This document shows positions 1 through 14,500 of a DNA stretch of 64,000 nucleotides, piece by piece. The notes under the pieces were generated by a model, which was not told where the DNA came from, searched no databases, and worked only from the letters and a program-made list of their open reading frames with translations. Source of the DNA: Apostichopus japonicus (taxonomy: Eukaryota; Echinodermata; Holothuroidea; Aspidochirotida; Stichopodidae); NCBI RefSeq assembly GCF_037975245.1, contig NC_092570.1:10639001-10703000 (forward strand), given 5' to 3'. The translations under genes were made by a program, and so were the position numbers. Positions within the stretch are counted from its first letter, which is position 1; each line of letters starts with the position of its first letter.

Positions 1-61
1 CAAGTGATGTTGCATTCAGCCAAGCATTCAGGGCTTTCTTATTTTCTTCCATCATAACATA
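1..61 (-). CDS. TMTC4: TMTC4 coding exon 12 (5' part only)
   Basis: After acceptor GCAG at 65-62 the frame continues from exon 11 as YVMMEENKKALNAWLNATSL. This matches the DALNAWRNAT TPR of TMTC4, so the gene leaves the window here. It is too short to be an obvious open frame and was assigned by phase and motif. Confidence 0.85.
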
Positions 62-3000
62 CTGCATGTTAAATTTAAACACATGCACATTGGTGGTTAA
101 GTGTGATATGTAACATGAAAAAATATACACATATGAAGCATGATTATACTTGAATATTAACTCACTAGTTTCCCTAAAATATTTATAATGTCAAGTTTAA
201 CTGACTTCCTTTATGACAATAGTTAGAATGGCTGATAAAAATGAAAGCAGTAAGGACCTGCTGTGAATGATCTGATGCACAGAATGCTACAGTAGAATTA
301 CCTTAAAGGATGACTTTAGGCAAAAACATTGCTTTGACTTGTGGTAAATTAAACCAAAGGGAAACCCTTACCAGCAGTTACTTGCTTTTTAGTATACATT
401 ACATATGCAGCACAAGAGTAGTTTGCAAGCACCCTGGCTGAAGTTCATACTGCACATACTTAAGCCGACCTTTGACATCCACTTATAACAGCAATGAGAT
501 TCTACTATATATGGGGAAGTCATATCAGCATAAGTTTCACATCTTCACTGAAACTTGTCCTTTAGAAATTTCATAGGATTTGACTTCTGCAAACCTTAGA
601 TGAGCTTAAACCTATACCACATCGTGGAGCAATTTTACTTATCATTTGGGTAATCAGCTACCATGCATATATCTCTTTTGAAGGTAAAGTTCTCACAATA
701 GAGTACGTTTGATATTTGGACCTCTGCTGACTCCAAATTACCTTTGACCTCCACTAAAAGTAATAGCTAGGGTTTGTGTGCTCACTATAAGAAAGACATG
801 CCAAATATGAGCTTTGTGATCTAATCTTTTTTGGGGGATATCATGTTATGCAAGGTTTATGTATATAAGGCTTTACAGAGTGTTACCTTTAATGACCTTT
901 GACCTCCACCAAAAACAACAAGGTCCTTGTACTCATTACAGGGAAGCCACAGGCAAAATATGAGAGCCAATAACTTTTCCTATCTGGAGATATCGTGTTT
1001 ACAAGGATTTCAAGTTTTTGACCCCTGGTGACCTTAAGTGAACTCTGACCTACACCAACTTGTGTAAAATCTTTACTATACATAGGGCTATCCTACCATG
1101 CATATGTGAGCTCCTTTGATGTTAAGGTTTTGGAGATAGTGTTTTGAGGTTTTCACATTTTCCCCTCTGCTGACCCCAAATGATCTTTGACCTTCACCCA
1201 AAACAATAGGGTTCTTGTAATAATTATGGTGAAGCCATGATGAATATGAGAACTGTAGAGGTTACTTATCTTGAGTTTACAAGCATCACACAACCCCCAT
1301 ACATGCATCAACTTGACTGAATGGGTTACTTGCCTTCCTACAGCAAGTAACCAAAAAAACATTGCTATCAGTCGACATTGTATTACCATACCAACTTTTC
1401 ATTTGTTGAGAATCACTGTTAAACTACTTAGTCTAAATATACACAAACCAGTTCCTCAGATGCAACAAAAACTCAATAGGAAAAGATAACACACAGCCTC
1501 AAATAACATGTTTTCTTTGCATTACAAATCTGCCATGAATAAATGCTGTGTAATGTGACCCAAGGGTGCTCTGTTGTTAATATGACCTTAAAAGGACATG
1601 TTTTGTATACATGTGCATTGATGATTTGATTGAGTTATTAAAAAGTATAAAACCATGGATTAATGTTTAACATTTAGAGCCAACAACATCATCAGATTAG
1701 CCTTAAAGGAGCATTCCAAAGATTTAGCATAATTTTAAGCTGAATATCTTGAAACTTTCTTAATATAGAACATTATTAGCACTTTTTCTTTTCTCGTACT
1801 ATGACATATGCAGACTAAAATGCTTTCTAAAGTCATCCTTTAAGTGTCAAAGGTTATTTTCTGGATGGGCCATTCCTGCAAAACTGTTGTCCTTGAAAGG
1901 GTTCCAGTTGCTTAGAGTGTAGAAAGACCATGAAAGGGCCACATAAACAGCTACTTTACAAAATGATGAGCAGTGAATTTTGTTGTATGGTGGAGGATGT
2001 TCAGCGAATTTCATTACTTTTACTATATATACTGGTACTGTCACATACATAGGCGTAGGAGGCGGGGGGGGGGGCTTGGGGGATGCAGCCCCCCCAACCA
2101 ATAATGTTTGTGAAAATTTGAGCAATATCCTGAGAATTTTCCGGGCACCTACTGAAAGAAACATAATTTGCAATGTGTTTTTCAATGGTTAAACTGATAT
2201 TATTATTATCATGATTATTGTAACGACTTCCCCAATAATTCTAACCATTGTGGAAGGGTAATAACACGGAAATTTATTGTATGTTATTGGCATGTAATGT
2301 AATTTAACTGATGAATGCCTATATGATATGCACATTAACATCTTGAACGTGCGCAGAGCGCGAAAAAGATTGGTTACATATTTCGGGCAGGTCGTTACAG
2401 CCCCCAAATCAAATTAGGCTCCTACGCCTATGTTCACATAGTATGACAAATGTTGTATAGGTACTGTGCATAGTACTTTCTACACATTGACAAATAACAG
2501 GAAGCCTGATATTCATAGTATTAGATATCAATCATACACCAATGTGCAACATTTAACAATAAAAATAAAATTCTAGATAAACAGGAATTTTCCTAATTTG
2601 TGCATGCAGTGTGCAAAGTATGTCTCCATCAAACACAAACAGATACATTGCATCTCTGTGTACTTAACTGTCATCAAACAACTCCTAATGAAAGTAAATC
2701 AGTGAAAAAATGAGGGAAAATATCCTATATTAGCTATCCGTACTATTTTTTTTGAATTCTTCAAAAGAATGGCAGTTTTGCAATGAGGCAGATACCAGCA
2801 AATATGATGGAAAAAAAAATAATTGAAAACTTGGAAATTTAATTTTGCTGCAGTTATAGTTGGAGACATGGGAGCTGGCAGAGGGGTAATTGATGGATGG
2901 ATATACAAATAAACATACCAAGTATGCACCTATATGTCACAAACACATATAATATGCCAATAAACATATTGTAAATATCAACTGAATGTAAAAAGTTACG

Positions 3001-5489
3001 TCAACCAGAATGAAAACATTTCATGGTTCCTTGCTGCTGTTCATTAGTTCCATTCATAGGGAAATTTCTAACAAAGCCCTAATACAACAACAGTAATTTA
3101 TGCTCACAAACTTTTGTTGCCAAAGTAATGCTAAGCCCTGATATCAATTGCAACACACATCAGTGTGTGAAGACTATCTACCATTATCATCATACCAAGT
3201 TTGACGAAATTCCGACAAGTAATAGTAGCCAAGTAATTGCAATTTGGAGTATTTAACGTTTGACCCCATGACCTCATTAATATTCATGATATGAGCACCA
3301 AAATCAACAGGGTTAATCTACTTACTATGGGCCACCCACTCACCAAGTATGGTAATGATTGGTCATTCCCTTGTTGAGTTATTGTGCATACAAACTTTTC
3401 ATAACGAAATAATGCTAGCCCCCCCCCCCCCCTTATAAACATGCATGATATCAATTGCAACACACATCAGTGTGTGGAGACTATCTACCAATATCATCAT
3501 ACCAAGTTATTCGAAATTCCAATAAATAGTAGCCAAGTTTTTGCAACTTGGGAGTTTTTCACGTTTGACCCGTGACCTCATTAATATTTTTTAACTTTGA
3601 CCTTGTATAACTTCGCACACGAAGGTCACACGGGGGTCAACCTATTGACATTTATGATCAGAAGGTACCTTTGACATCTGAAAATAGCATCGAAACTGTA
3701 AAAATCCCCAAAACACGAAAAGGTCACCAGAGGTCAAATTGAGGTCAAGGGTCACCCAGATGCGGGTCGACAACTGGATTACATTGAAGCAACTCCCAAC
3801 CTTAACAGACAGTTCGTTCTCAAGTTATCACAAAACTACTAGTTTTTTTTATCATTAATTGACCTTTGGTGACCTCGGATCACATGACCGTTAAGTTTGA
3901 AAATATTCCCCTATACCATTTGCAACTTGTCCCAAAATATCAACCGTGTCACACCTTGAAACTGAGAGTTATTGCATTAAATGTCTGAAAATTAACTTTG
4001 ACCTCGTATAACTCCGCACACGAAGGTCACACGGGGGTCAAGCCATTGACATTTGTGATCAGAAGGTACTTTTGACATCTGAAAATAGCATCGAAACTGT
4101 AAAAATCCCCAAAACATGAAAAGGTCACCAGAGGTCAAATTGAGGTCAAGGGTCACCCAGATGCGGGTCGACAATTGGATTAAATTGAAGCAACTCCCAA
4201 CCCTAACGGACAATTCGTTCTCAAGTTATCGCAAAAATACTAGTTTTTTATCATTAATTGACCTTTGGTGACCTCGGATCACATGACCGTTAAGTTTGAA
4301 AATATTCCCCTATACCATTTGCAACTTGTCCCAAAATATCAACCGTGTCACACCTTGGAACTGGGAATTATTGCACTAAATGTCTGAAAATTTACTTTGA
4401 CCTCATATAACTTCACACACAAAGGTCACCTGGGGTAAACCTATTGACAGTTTTGATTGGTGAGACGTGAATATAGCATCAAAACTGTAAAAATTCAAAC
4501 ATTTTTTTCTTTGCCCATTTTCTCACCCAAAATACTAGTTTTTTAACATTAATTGACCTTTGATGACCTCGGATCACATGACCGTTAAGTTTGAAAATAT
4601 TCCTCTATACCATTTGCAACTTGTCCCAAAATATCAACCTTGTTACACCTTGGCACTGGGAGTTATTGCATTAAATGTCTGAAAATTAACTTTGACCTTG
4701 TATAACTTTACACACAAAGGTCACCCGGGTGTCAACCCTTTGACATTTTTGATCGCAAGGTACCTTTGATATCCAAATCTAGCATCAAAACCAAACATTT
4801 TCTTTTTCGCCCGTTTTCTCCCAAACTAAGCACATTTTTTCTAATGTGACCTTTGACCTTTTGACCTTGGTTTCAAATGTAGTTTGATCTGCTGATTCCA
4901 AAAATCAACACGACAAGTCTGTACAGCCATCCTAACTCCGACCGAAAACTTTGACCCCATATAAGTTCGCACACAAAGGTCACACGGGGGTCAACCTATC
5001 GATATTTATGATCGGAAGGTACCTTTGACATCCGAAAATAGCATCGAAACTGTAAAAATCCCCAAAACATGAAAAGGTCACCAGAGGTCAAATTGAGGTC
5101 AAGGGTCACCCAGATGTGGGTCGACAATTGGATTACACTGAAGCAACTCCCAACCCTAACGGACAATTCGTTCTCAAGTTATCGCAAAAATACTAGTTTT
5201 TTAACATTAATTGACCTTTGGTGACCTCAGATCACATGACCGTTAAGTTTCAAAATGTTCCCCTAACCAGTTCACAACTTGTCCCAAAATATCAACCTTG
5301 TCGCACATTGGCACTGGGAGTTATTGCAGTTTTAGTATTTTGGGTTTTTGGACCATAACTGACCTTTGGTGACCTTTGTGGGCACCAAAAACAATAGGGT
5401 TCATCTACTCACTATGGGCCACCCACCCACCAAGTTTGATCATGATCAGTCAATCCCTTGTTGAGTTATCGTGCATACAAGCTAAAGCG

Positions 5490-5525
<36 letters not shown>

Positions 5526-8500
5526 AAACCTGAATACATAGGTTCCTTTGCTTTCAGCAAGGAACCAAAAACCAAAAAATGCTCATGTCCTTGTTTTATA
5601 GTGTCATAATCTTTATAGAATAGCACCCTTCTATAAATTTGATTTAAGCAAGCATTTGCAAAACTTCCTGCAATATAGATTTGGTACAAAGCATGATTCA
5701 CATAGCATGTTAACTTGTTTTCTTGATTTAAATCCTTGATGATATGCAGCACTGATCCTTGCATCCCACATTTATGGATTGCTAAGAAAGGGAGAATTGC
5801 AAGCAGTTTAAGTTTCAACAGCTCAATTTGGTAATCAATGTTTCGTAATTATAAATGTTAAATTGGAATACAGTAAAAGTGTAAATGTTGCTTTATTATA
5901 GCTAGCAACGGAAGCAGGAAGCAAAGATTTTATACATACAAATAGCATCTAATGATAGCCAAATTGCTACTTCTAATGGGAAACGATAAATGTTGGATAA
6001 GATTATGAGAATCATTACTACTAATTAGCCAAGGAATGAAGCTCTAAAATGTTGCTTTGTTATAACCTTAAAAATATTGTGTTTTCTTGCAGCAAAGGTA
6101 AGGGTTTATAAAGGGATTAAAGGGTTAATAACAATATTTAAAGTTGTAGCTATTGATGTCAAATCTGCATATCTGTTGAGCAGATTTAACATTGTCAATG
6201 AGGCAATGCTTCCAGATGGGATTAAAATCAAAATCTGATGACATTTCTAGGTAAAGTTGGAACATGCTGTTCAAAATGGCTGACCATTAGTATTTCATAA
6301 AATTTGACCAAATACAATTATACAACTGATAGAAAGCCATTTTTAGTAAATTTGAATTTCTCCTTTACTTTTTGTGATCATCATTGCTTTCACACCTAAA
6401 TTACATATCTCTGTTTGCAAATATTGAGTACAGATTATATTCACATTGCACGGAAGTTTCATGAAAACATTACCAAGTTTCCCAAGTTAAAATAGCAATC
6501 AGGATAGTTTCTTCTATGGCTAAGAGCTTCTTCATAGCTGTGCTGAGCTTGCGAGTATTTCTTTAAGCTGGCCTGGACTATTCCAAGATTCATCCAAGCT
6601 GCTGCAAACTTTGGACTAAAGACACAAAATACAAAGTTCAGCTAAGCTTATAAAATTACAAAAGCAATAATAAATGAAAGAAACAATATCCAAGTGGCAA
6701 AGTGATAGCAATTAGTAAATATCATTAAAAGTACTACTGTATTGTTAAACTTAACGTAAACTGATTGACATACAGTAACATTAAAACTAATTACGGTACC
6801 TTTGGCAAACATTCTATAAACAAAAAGAGTTGCAATTTGGGAGCAAATCCCATGAAATGTCCTCTCAGCCAGCCCTAACTATACAGCCCACAGGTTCACA
6901 ATTTCACTAATAAGACCTCAAACATAAACACCCCATGTTATTATTTAAAACAAAAATAACTTGTACCATTCACTTTTTCATCCTTGCATATTTTCATACA
7001 TTAAATAATTTGCAAATTTACTCTAAAACTGAAGAGGTAGCATAGTTTTACGGGACACTGCAAAAGGGGTACAGACAATTTAAAGCAACTGATTTCACTT
7101 ACTTGATATTAAGAGCTCTGTTCAGAAGAAGTTCTGCTTCTGCAATCTGTTCATCTTCTTTTAAAAGATTTGCCAGATTATTCATGGCATGATCATACTC
7201 AGGATGGAGCCTTCATTAAAAACAAAAATTAAGACAACATGTCATCTCTATCATATGTGACAAAACATATTAATAGAATGCCAACAGGCTTAGTGATTGT
7301 TTACCACATATTAAATGAGACTTCACACAATATCAAGTTTCCCCATTGTTGACAGCATTGTTGAAACTCATGTGGACCGTACTGTACATATCAAGTATGA
7401 AGGTCATCCATGCATTCCTTTTCAAGAACAATATTTACAATATTTTAAGACTGACATCTTTTGATCTCAATAAGGTCAATGCATATACCACATATAAAGC
7501 ATACGCAGGCTTCACATTTGCACTTATCATGTTTAAAGTTATCAGACTATGACCTCACATGATTTTCACCTCCACAGAAAACAGGTTTCTTGTACTGTAC
7601 TTGGACGGTGGGATGCAAAATAGCACTATATACGTTAATCTGTCCTACCGACTCACATGACTTGGGATCTTCATCATACCACACAAAGTGAGTTGGCTAT
7701 TGCCAGATTGCAGCATTCTAATGACATGAGACAGTATTAGACTGTTGAACCAGACTAAGATGACTCACCTTATTGCCTCTCTGTAACTCTGAATCGCTAC
7801 TTTGTCTCTACCTCTATCAGCTGCAGCTTTAGCAATATTGTAATGAACCTAAAGCAAGAAAATAAGCTTCTATGTTGATCAAGGTTTTACTTTTGTTTAT
7901 AGTTCATGACACTTTCATTCACATTCATCTATATGGATTTCAGTCAATAAGAATTGTCATTCATTGTTTGACAGGCATAAAGAATTAAATAATTTACATA
8001 CACATACAATAACAGTTTCCAAGTATTATCAATTTCCTCCTGTTGATCTTCAAACTACAGATGTTTAATATTAGTATTTAAGTCAGCATTCAGCAAACGT
8101 TCTCCTACATCTGTTACAGTTTTTCAAAACATGTTCTGCAGACTTTCCATTGATTGTTACGGTACATTAATTTGCTTCTTATTGAGTTATACTGTACTTG
8201 CTGAAGTAACTCTATACGTTCAAGTACACTGAATGATATCAAGTCTAGGAAGTCCCAATGTCAATACCTAATACTTACTTTAGCATTCTGTGGACAGACT
8301 TTTAAACCAGCTTTGTACAGCTCCTCATCAAAAGACCACTGATAAGATCTATGGATGCTCTTACCCATGTGACTGACAACCAGGACTATGAGTAACAATT
8401 GTATCACCTGCAAGAACAAATACCAATCAAAATATCATAATAACTCAAACTAGGAACACAAACAATGTTTCCACATCTCATAGTACCCTAGAGGAAAGAT

Positions 8501-11500
8501 CATTGACTACATCACAAACACCAGAGAAGAGCACTCTGAATCAAACAGCTCCTGACAATTTAGGGACATCAACACAGAATCAAACAGACAGAATCAAACA
8601 GCTCCTGACAGAATCGAACAGCTCCCTGACAATTTAGGGAGCATTTGTTAACTTACCTTTCTGCCTTGCATCTTACAATATCTGGCACAATGATTGGTTC
8701 CCAAGACAACCAGTATAATGTATCCAACACTGGGAAGGTAAAGGTTTCTTTCTGCTATGACAAAACCAACTCTAAAAAACAAATTGCTGGCAGGAAGGAA
8801 GGTAATGACGAGAACTGCAAATCCCATGGATAAGGTCCTAGAAGGCAATTAGAAGCAGAAAAGGAAGCTACATGAAATAATCAAATTTAATCCAAATGAA
8901 TGTATCATGCAGTACAAACTACATTAATACTATGAAATGCTGTTTGCCAACCACATATTTGCAATGTCAAGTTACATTTGTTTACAAACAGTTGTGTTAC
9001 ATTTTAACACTTCTTTCATCACCAAGATTAACTTTAAGGCAACTTCCCATGCATGTGTACACAATTAGTTTAGGCATCAAAACCTTAGGCTCTGTATCAT
9101 GTCGTTAATTGGATAACTTTTGTCAACTGCTGTTCTTATATAGACACTACAATTTTGCTATCCATGTTTCATCTTGCCTTTTCTCCAATGCACAAGTCAT
9201 GCCCACCCTGTCTGTTCTGGTCCCTTTCCTATCATGTATTATGTTTCATTCTATGTATTAACTAAAAGGTCAAACCTCAAATTATAATGCCGTTTGCAGT
9301 ATATGAATATGTAACAATTTGGGAAACATAGGATAAATGCAATGGTGGTTCATACAATGCATGTTTTCTGTTGAGAGTGTGACAACTTGGACTAATGGTA
9401 TCATTGCACACTAAAAAGTAACATTACCAATGGTCAAAGTTCAACATTTAACAGTTGTGCACAATAAGTATGTAGGAAGCAAGAACGCTAGCAGAGAGCA
9501 ATTAAGATTCAATATGCCGATCAAATCACAGGAAGAGCAGACTTTACTAGTTTTAGCATTACATCTCTATAATACAAATGTAGTTGGCCTTGTACTATGC
9601 ACCAGTAGCTGCAGCCCATTATGATATTGGATTTGTTGTTGAACTGCCATCGTTATGAGAAGTTTAGGCAATTTTGATGAAAAATATCTAAGTTTATATA
9701 TTTTAACTAGGATTAAAATAATGTATTTTGGACATGTTTTGTTTTACTTACAGTGTGTGTGTGTGTTTATTTCTTTCTTTCTTTGAATTAAAGTTAAGTA
9801 CTTTACATACCTGCCTAGCTGACACCTGTTGTTCTGTACGTACAGTACGACCGTGCCTTTTTAATATTTTTTTATTAAACACTTCTGCAAAATGTACTGG
9901 GCTAATAAGAAGAAGTAGCTTACCTTGTCTGGTGGGACTCATTTATTGCACACTGGAAAAGAAGGAGAAACAGCAATAACCAAAACAGAGCTACTACTGC
10001 AAGTCGAGGGTCTGTCCATGATTGGATGAGTGGAATGCAGCCCATTGACCAATCAAAACATAGACTGATGGGATTCAAAAGAAGCCAACCATTTATGGCA
10101 AAAAGGTAGTTGTAGTTGATAAACTGCAAATGAAATGAAACAAAAGCAGAAATATATCAGTCATGTGCAGATCCTTCTTCCTATTGTAAGCTTTATATGC
10201 AAATATGACCATGAAAATGCATTTTCACTGACCATTTAAAATGTATACAAATTGAATATATGCTCTGTTGGTAAAGGGAGATGGTGCTGCAACCATTCAT
10301 GGGTAAAGGGAGATGGGACTGCAACCATTCATGGGTAAAGGGAGACGAGGCTGCAACCATTCATGGGTAAAGGGAGATGGGGCTGCAACCATTCATGGGT
10401 AAAGGGAGATGGGGCTGCAACCATTTATGGGTAAAGGGAGACGAGGCTGCAACCATTCATGGGTAAAGGGAGACGGGGCTGCAACCATTCATGGGTAAAG
10501 GGAGATGGGGCTGCAACCATTCATGGGTAAAGGGAGATGGGGCTGCAACCATTCATGGGTAAAGGGAGATGGGCTGCAACCATTCATGGGTAAAGGGAGC
10601 TGATGCTGCAACTATTTATGGGTAAAGGGAGATGGGGCTGCAACCATTCATGGGTAAAGGGAGACAAGGCTGCAACTATTTATGGGTAAAGGGAGATGGG
10701 GCTGCAACCATTCATGGGTAAAGGGAGATGGGCTGCAACCATTCATGGGTAAAGGGAGCTGATGCTGCAACTATTTATGGGTAAAGGGAGATGGGGCTGC
10801 AACCATTCATGGGTAAAGGGAGATGGGGCTGCAACCATTCATGGGTAAAGGGAGACGAGGCTGCAACTATTTATGGGTAAAGGGAGATGGGCTGCAACCA
10901 TTCATGGGTAAAGGGAGCTGATGCTGCAACTATTTATGGGTAAAGGGAGATGGGGCTGCAACCATTCATGGGTAAAGGGAGATGGGGCTGCAACTATTTA
11001 TGGGTAAAGGGAGACAAGGCTGCAACTATTTATGGGTAAAGGGAGATGGGCTGCAACCATTCATGGGTAAAGGGAGCTGATGCTGCAACTATTTATGGGT
11101 AAAGGGAGATGGGGCTGCAACCATTCATGGGTAAAGGGAGATGGGGCTGCAACCATTTATGGGTAAAGGGAGATGGGGCTGCAACCATTCATGGGTAAAG
11201 GGAGACAAGGCTGCAACTATTTATGGGTAAAGGGAGACAAGGCTGCAACCATTTATGGGTAAAGGGAGACGAGGCTGCAACCATTCATGGGTTCTGTATG
11301 CAGATGACAGATGTGGCACAGTGCTATGTGCTTTAAGCTGAGCAGACATGATCTTCAGAATTTTTACAGCCATTCCAACTTCAGGTTAATACTAATAATA
11401 CAGATTTAGACAGCATGTTTAACACTACGAGTTACCAGAATAACCTTGAACAGGTGACACTGATATTAAATTGTACACAAATACTAAGGTGAAACCCATA

Positions 11501-14500
11501 TATTGACCGATGATGGACTAATCAACTTTGACAGAAATTATGCTTCATATTGTATATGACACAAACAGTGATTACAGCATTGCATTTAACTAGTTTCTAT
11601 TAAATATTATTCAGTTTTACATTATATCTTTACCAGGTTGGGACATCCAAGACACCATTTAAAAAGTAGATATATAGCACTTTCTAAATTTATCTGAAAA
11701 TTCATACTTCTTCACACTGTAGTTCAAACTGCCAGGATAAGAAAGATATGACCAAATTGACTCAAATAGTGTAAGCAAAGTTTTGTAAGAAATCTTCCAC
11801 CAATTTTCCAAGAAAACCAGTCCATAATGATCATTGAGTGATTAACAGGTGCATGGTGCATTAAAATTGGGAATGTGATAATATAAAACATGGTGACCGG
11901 ACTTCTGCATGCTGTGACAGGTACAACTTACAGTCACTACAGTGGAGCTGTAGCTTTAAGAAAAACATTAATTACAAACACTGAAATCAATTTATCACAA
12001 AGGAAGACAATTTAAAGTAAGGAATACCCCAAAAACCTGTGACAGCCAGTACCTGTGATCAAATGTGATCACATGGAAACCTTCATTTTGGAAACAATTT
12101 CACATATAAAAAGGCATGTTCTCACATGTTTGCATGTGTGCCAAAGCATGGGAAAATGTGTGTAAACTGTGGGTTTTGACACATGTGACAAAGTAAGATT
12201 AGTGTTTGATTGTTTGGATGGTCATAGGTTAGTACCTATGACCATACAAACCAAGAAAAAAGGCAACCCACAATTCTGTGCCACCCAAAACACTATTTTT
12301 TGAGAGCAAGTTCACATAGTTTCATGTGATTTTATAAGGAATAACATGTGGTAGAATGTCACAAAATTTAAAACTGTCAAATCTGTGTCAATGCGTGTCA
12401 AAATCATAAGTTTTCACTCAAAATCCAAGAGACTACAAGGGATGCAGGCCTTGTCTCTTGAGAGGCAAGAGTGGGATTGTGTGCCACTGGATGGCTAAAA
12501 TGACTGTGAGAAGTGCAAGACATACACCAAAATGTTTAATGACTTTTCATACGTCTGTGATTTATGTTCCACTTAGGCAGGTTTACAAATACACTCACCA
12601 CATGGATAATTAACAACTATCAAATCCACAATTCATTATTATTTCTCATTTTGGAAAAAAAACCTTTTCCACCAACAAAGCATGCGACTGTCAAGTTGCT
12701 TATAGGCTTAACTATACCATACACCAACAATGGTAGGATAGTATTCAGTTGGTCAACACAGAAAATGTAAAGGAAAAATAGGGTTTTTATGTCAGAATAA
12801 CATTACATTAGAGGTGGTCAAACATCTCATGAATGATTTCTTGGGGTATTTTCTAAATGCCACTGATTATACTTTGCAAAACATAAAATGAAATTAAGGA
12901 GTTTTGAAAAGTTTTTTTTGAGTGGAAGATAGATGATTTGTCAACCTCTGATTTTCATTAGGTAAATTTCGCTTTGATCTAGGCAGTGTAGTGAAGTAAC
13001 AGTGATTTTTGGGGGCAAACCACTTTGTATAACCAGTTGGAACGGAAAGAATACAAATGGAAAAAGTAAGAAGTCGCTACTTTTTTCTTTTCTTTTTCAA
13101 GCTGGATACAACATTTATCCTCACTTGAATTTGAGTGTCATATTCTTCACAGGTTAACATTTTTCATCACAAAAATCAATCAAACTCTGACTTTTTAAAC
13201 ATTCAGTCATAATACAATACATATGCACACACTGATTGACAAACACAAACTTACTGGTACACAGAAATTGAATGGCATGATTGAATGTACATGCATTACC
13301 ATGTTATTACTGAGGGACAGCCAAATGTAAGAGAATAAGAGACAAATATCAATTATATGAATGAAATGAAAGGAAGAAACATACATTTGAAGTATGTTAC
13401 AATCCACTTTTACCAGCAATTGCAATGAAGTACTGTATCCATGGGTATGACATGGTGCCGGAAAAATGAAGGGCTAATTAGTTATCACTACTCAGATAAG
13501 GCTATAAAGATATATTAGTAGAAATCTTATACCGAAAAATTAAATTAAATTACATAAAATATTAGCTTCTAACACCTATCATCTTTATAGGCTTTAATTG
13601 TGAACTTTGCAATACAATTTTACATTGACATGATCAATTGAAATAGTAATGCAAAGTTATGTGATTACATTAGATATATATATACATATTAAAGGAGGAG
13701 CAAACTGAATTATCATCAATTGTCTATGTATAGAAGCAAATTTGATAAAAAATTCCCAAACCAACTGACACAAATCTTATTTTAAAGATATTGTGGTTGA
13801 AACCCAGGAGACTTGAGCAAGCCTCTGAATTTAATATCATCAATCCACTTGTGCTTGAAAGTAGTACCCTTCATTTTTTCCATCCATTGCTCATATTGCT
13901 TGATAGTTATACATTTGCCATGCAGGTTCTAATATATTGCAGCTTTTACTATGATCAATATTGACAATTCTTCTTTGATTTCTAGCTACCTTAAGTGGCA
14001 TTTGACCTCTTCAATCACCCATATGATTCTTATACCTGTACAGTTACAATTTAAGTGAATACCACATATGAAATTCATCTACTGTAAGCTTTTCTTCTCT
14101 ATTTATCATGTTTACAAGCTAATTCAGACTGTGATCTCTATTTTAACCACAAATGCATTGTGGTCAACCGAGAGTGACCTTTGACCACTATTGAAGACAA
14201 CAGGTTCTTGAAATCAATAAGGTGAAATGCACATATCACATATGAAGTTCATCCAAGCTTTACTTTTGAGTTACCATGTTCACATTTTGTTTTTAGAATT
14301 TGACCACCCTTGACCTCAAATGACATTTGAATTACACAAGAAACTAAATTTCTGTAACTCACCAAGGTGGACCTACATGTATACTAAGCAACTAAGAAAC
14401 AGCATGATGCTCATCTGAGCTTACTTTTATAGGGAGCTTTACTGGTAATAAGGTTTTTATATTTGACTTCTGTTAACGCAGATGAACAGTGACCTCCAAA

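Larger units (their letters stand above)
62..6473. other. TMTC4 intron 11: repeat-filled
   Basis: No coding sequence was found in this intron. It holds TGACCT-rich interspersed repeats (about 690-1300), a MITE (2048-2433), diverged duplicates and a ~400-bp tandem array (3131-5345), a CA microsatellite (5491-5523), and otherwise unremarkable AT-rich sequence. Confidence 0.7.

Noticed and set aside
5450-5818. 122-codon minus-strand open frame
   Set aside because: Runs through the CA microsatellite (poly Cys-Val) and repeat sequence; no coding signature.
10270-11290. Possible CRISPR array (regular repeats)
   Set aside because: Units are directly contiguous with no unique spacers, and the genome is eukaryotic. 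It is a minisatellite.
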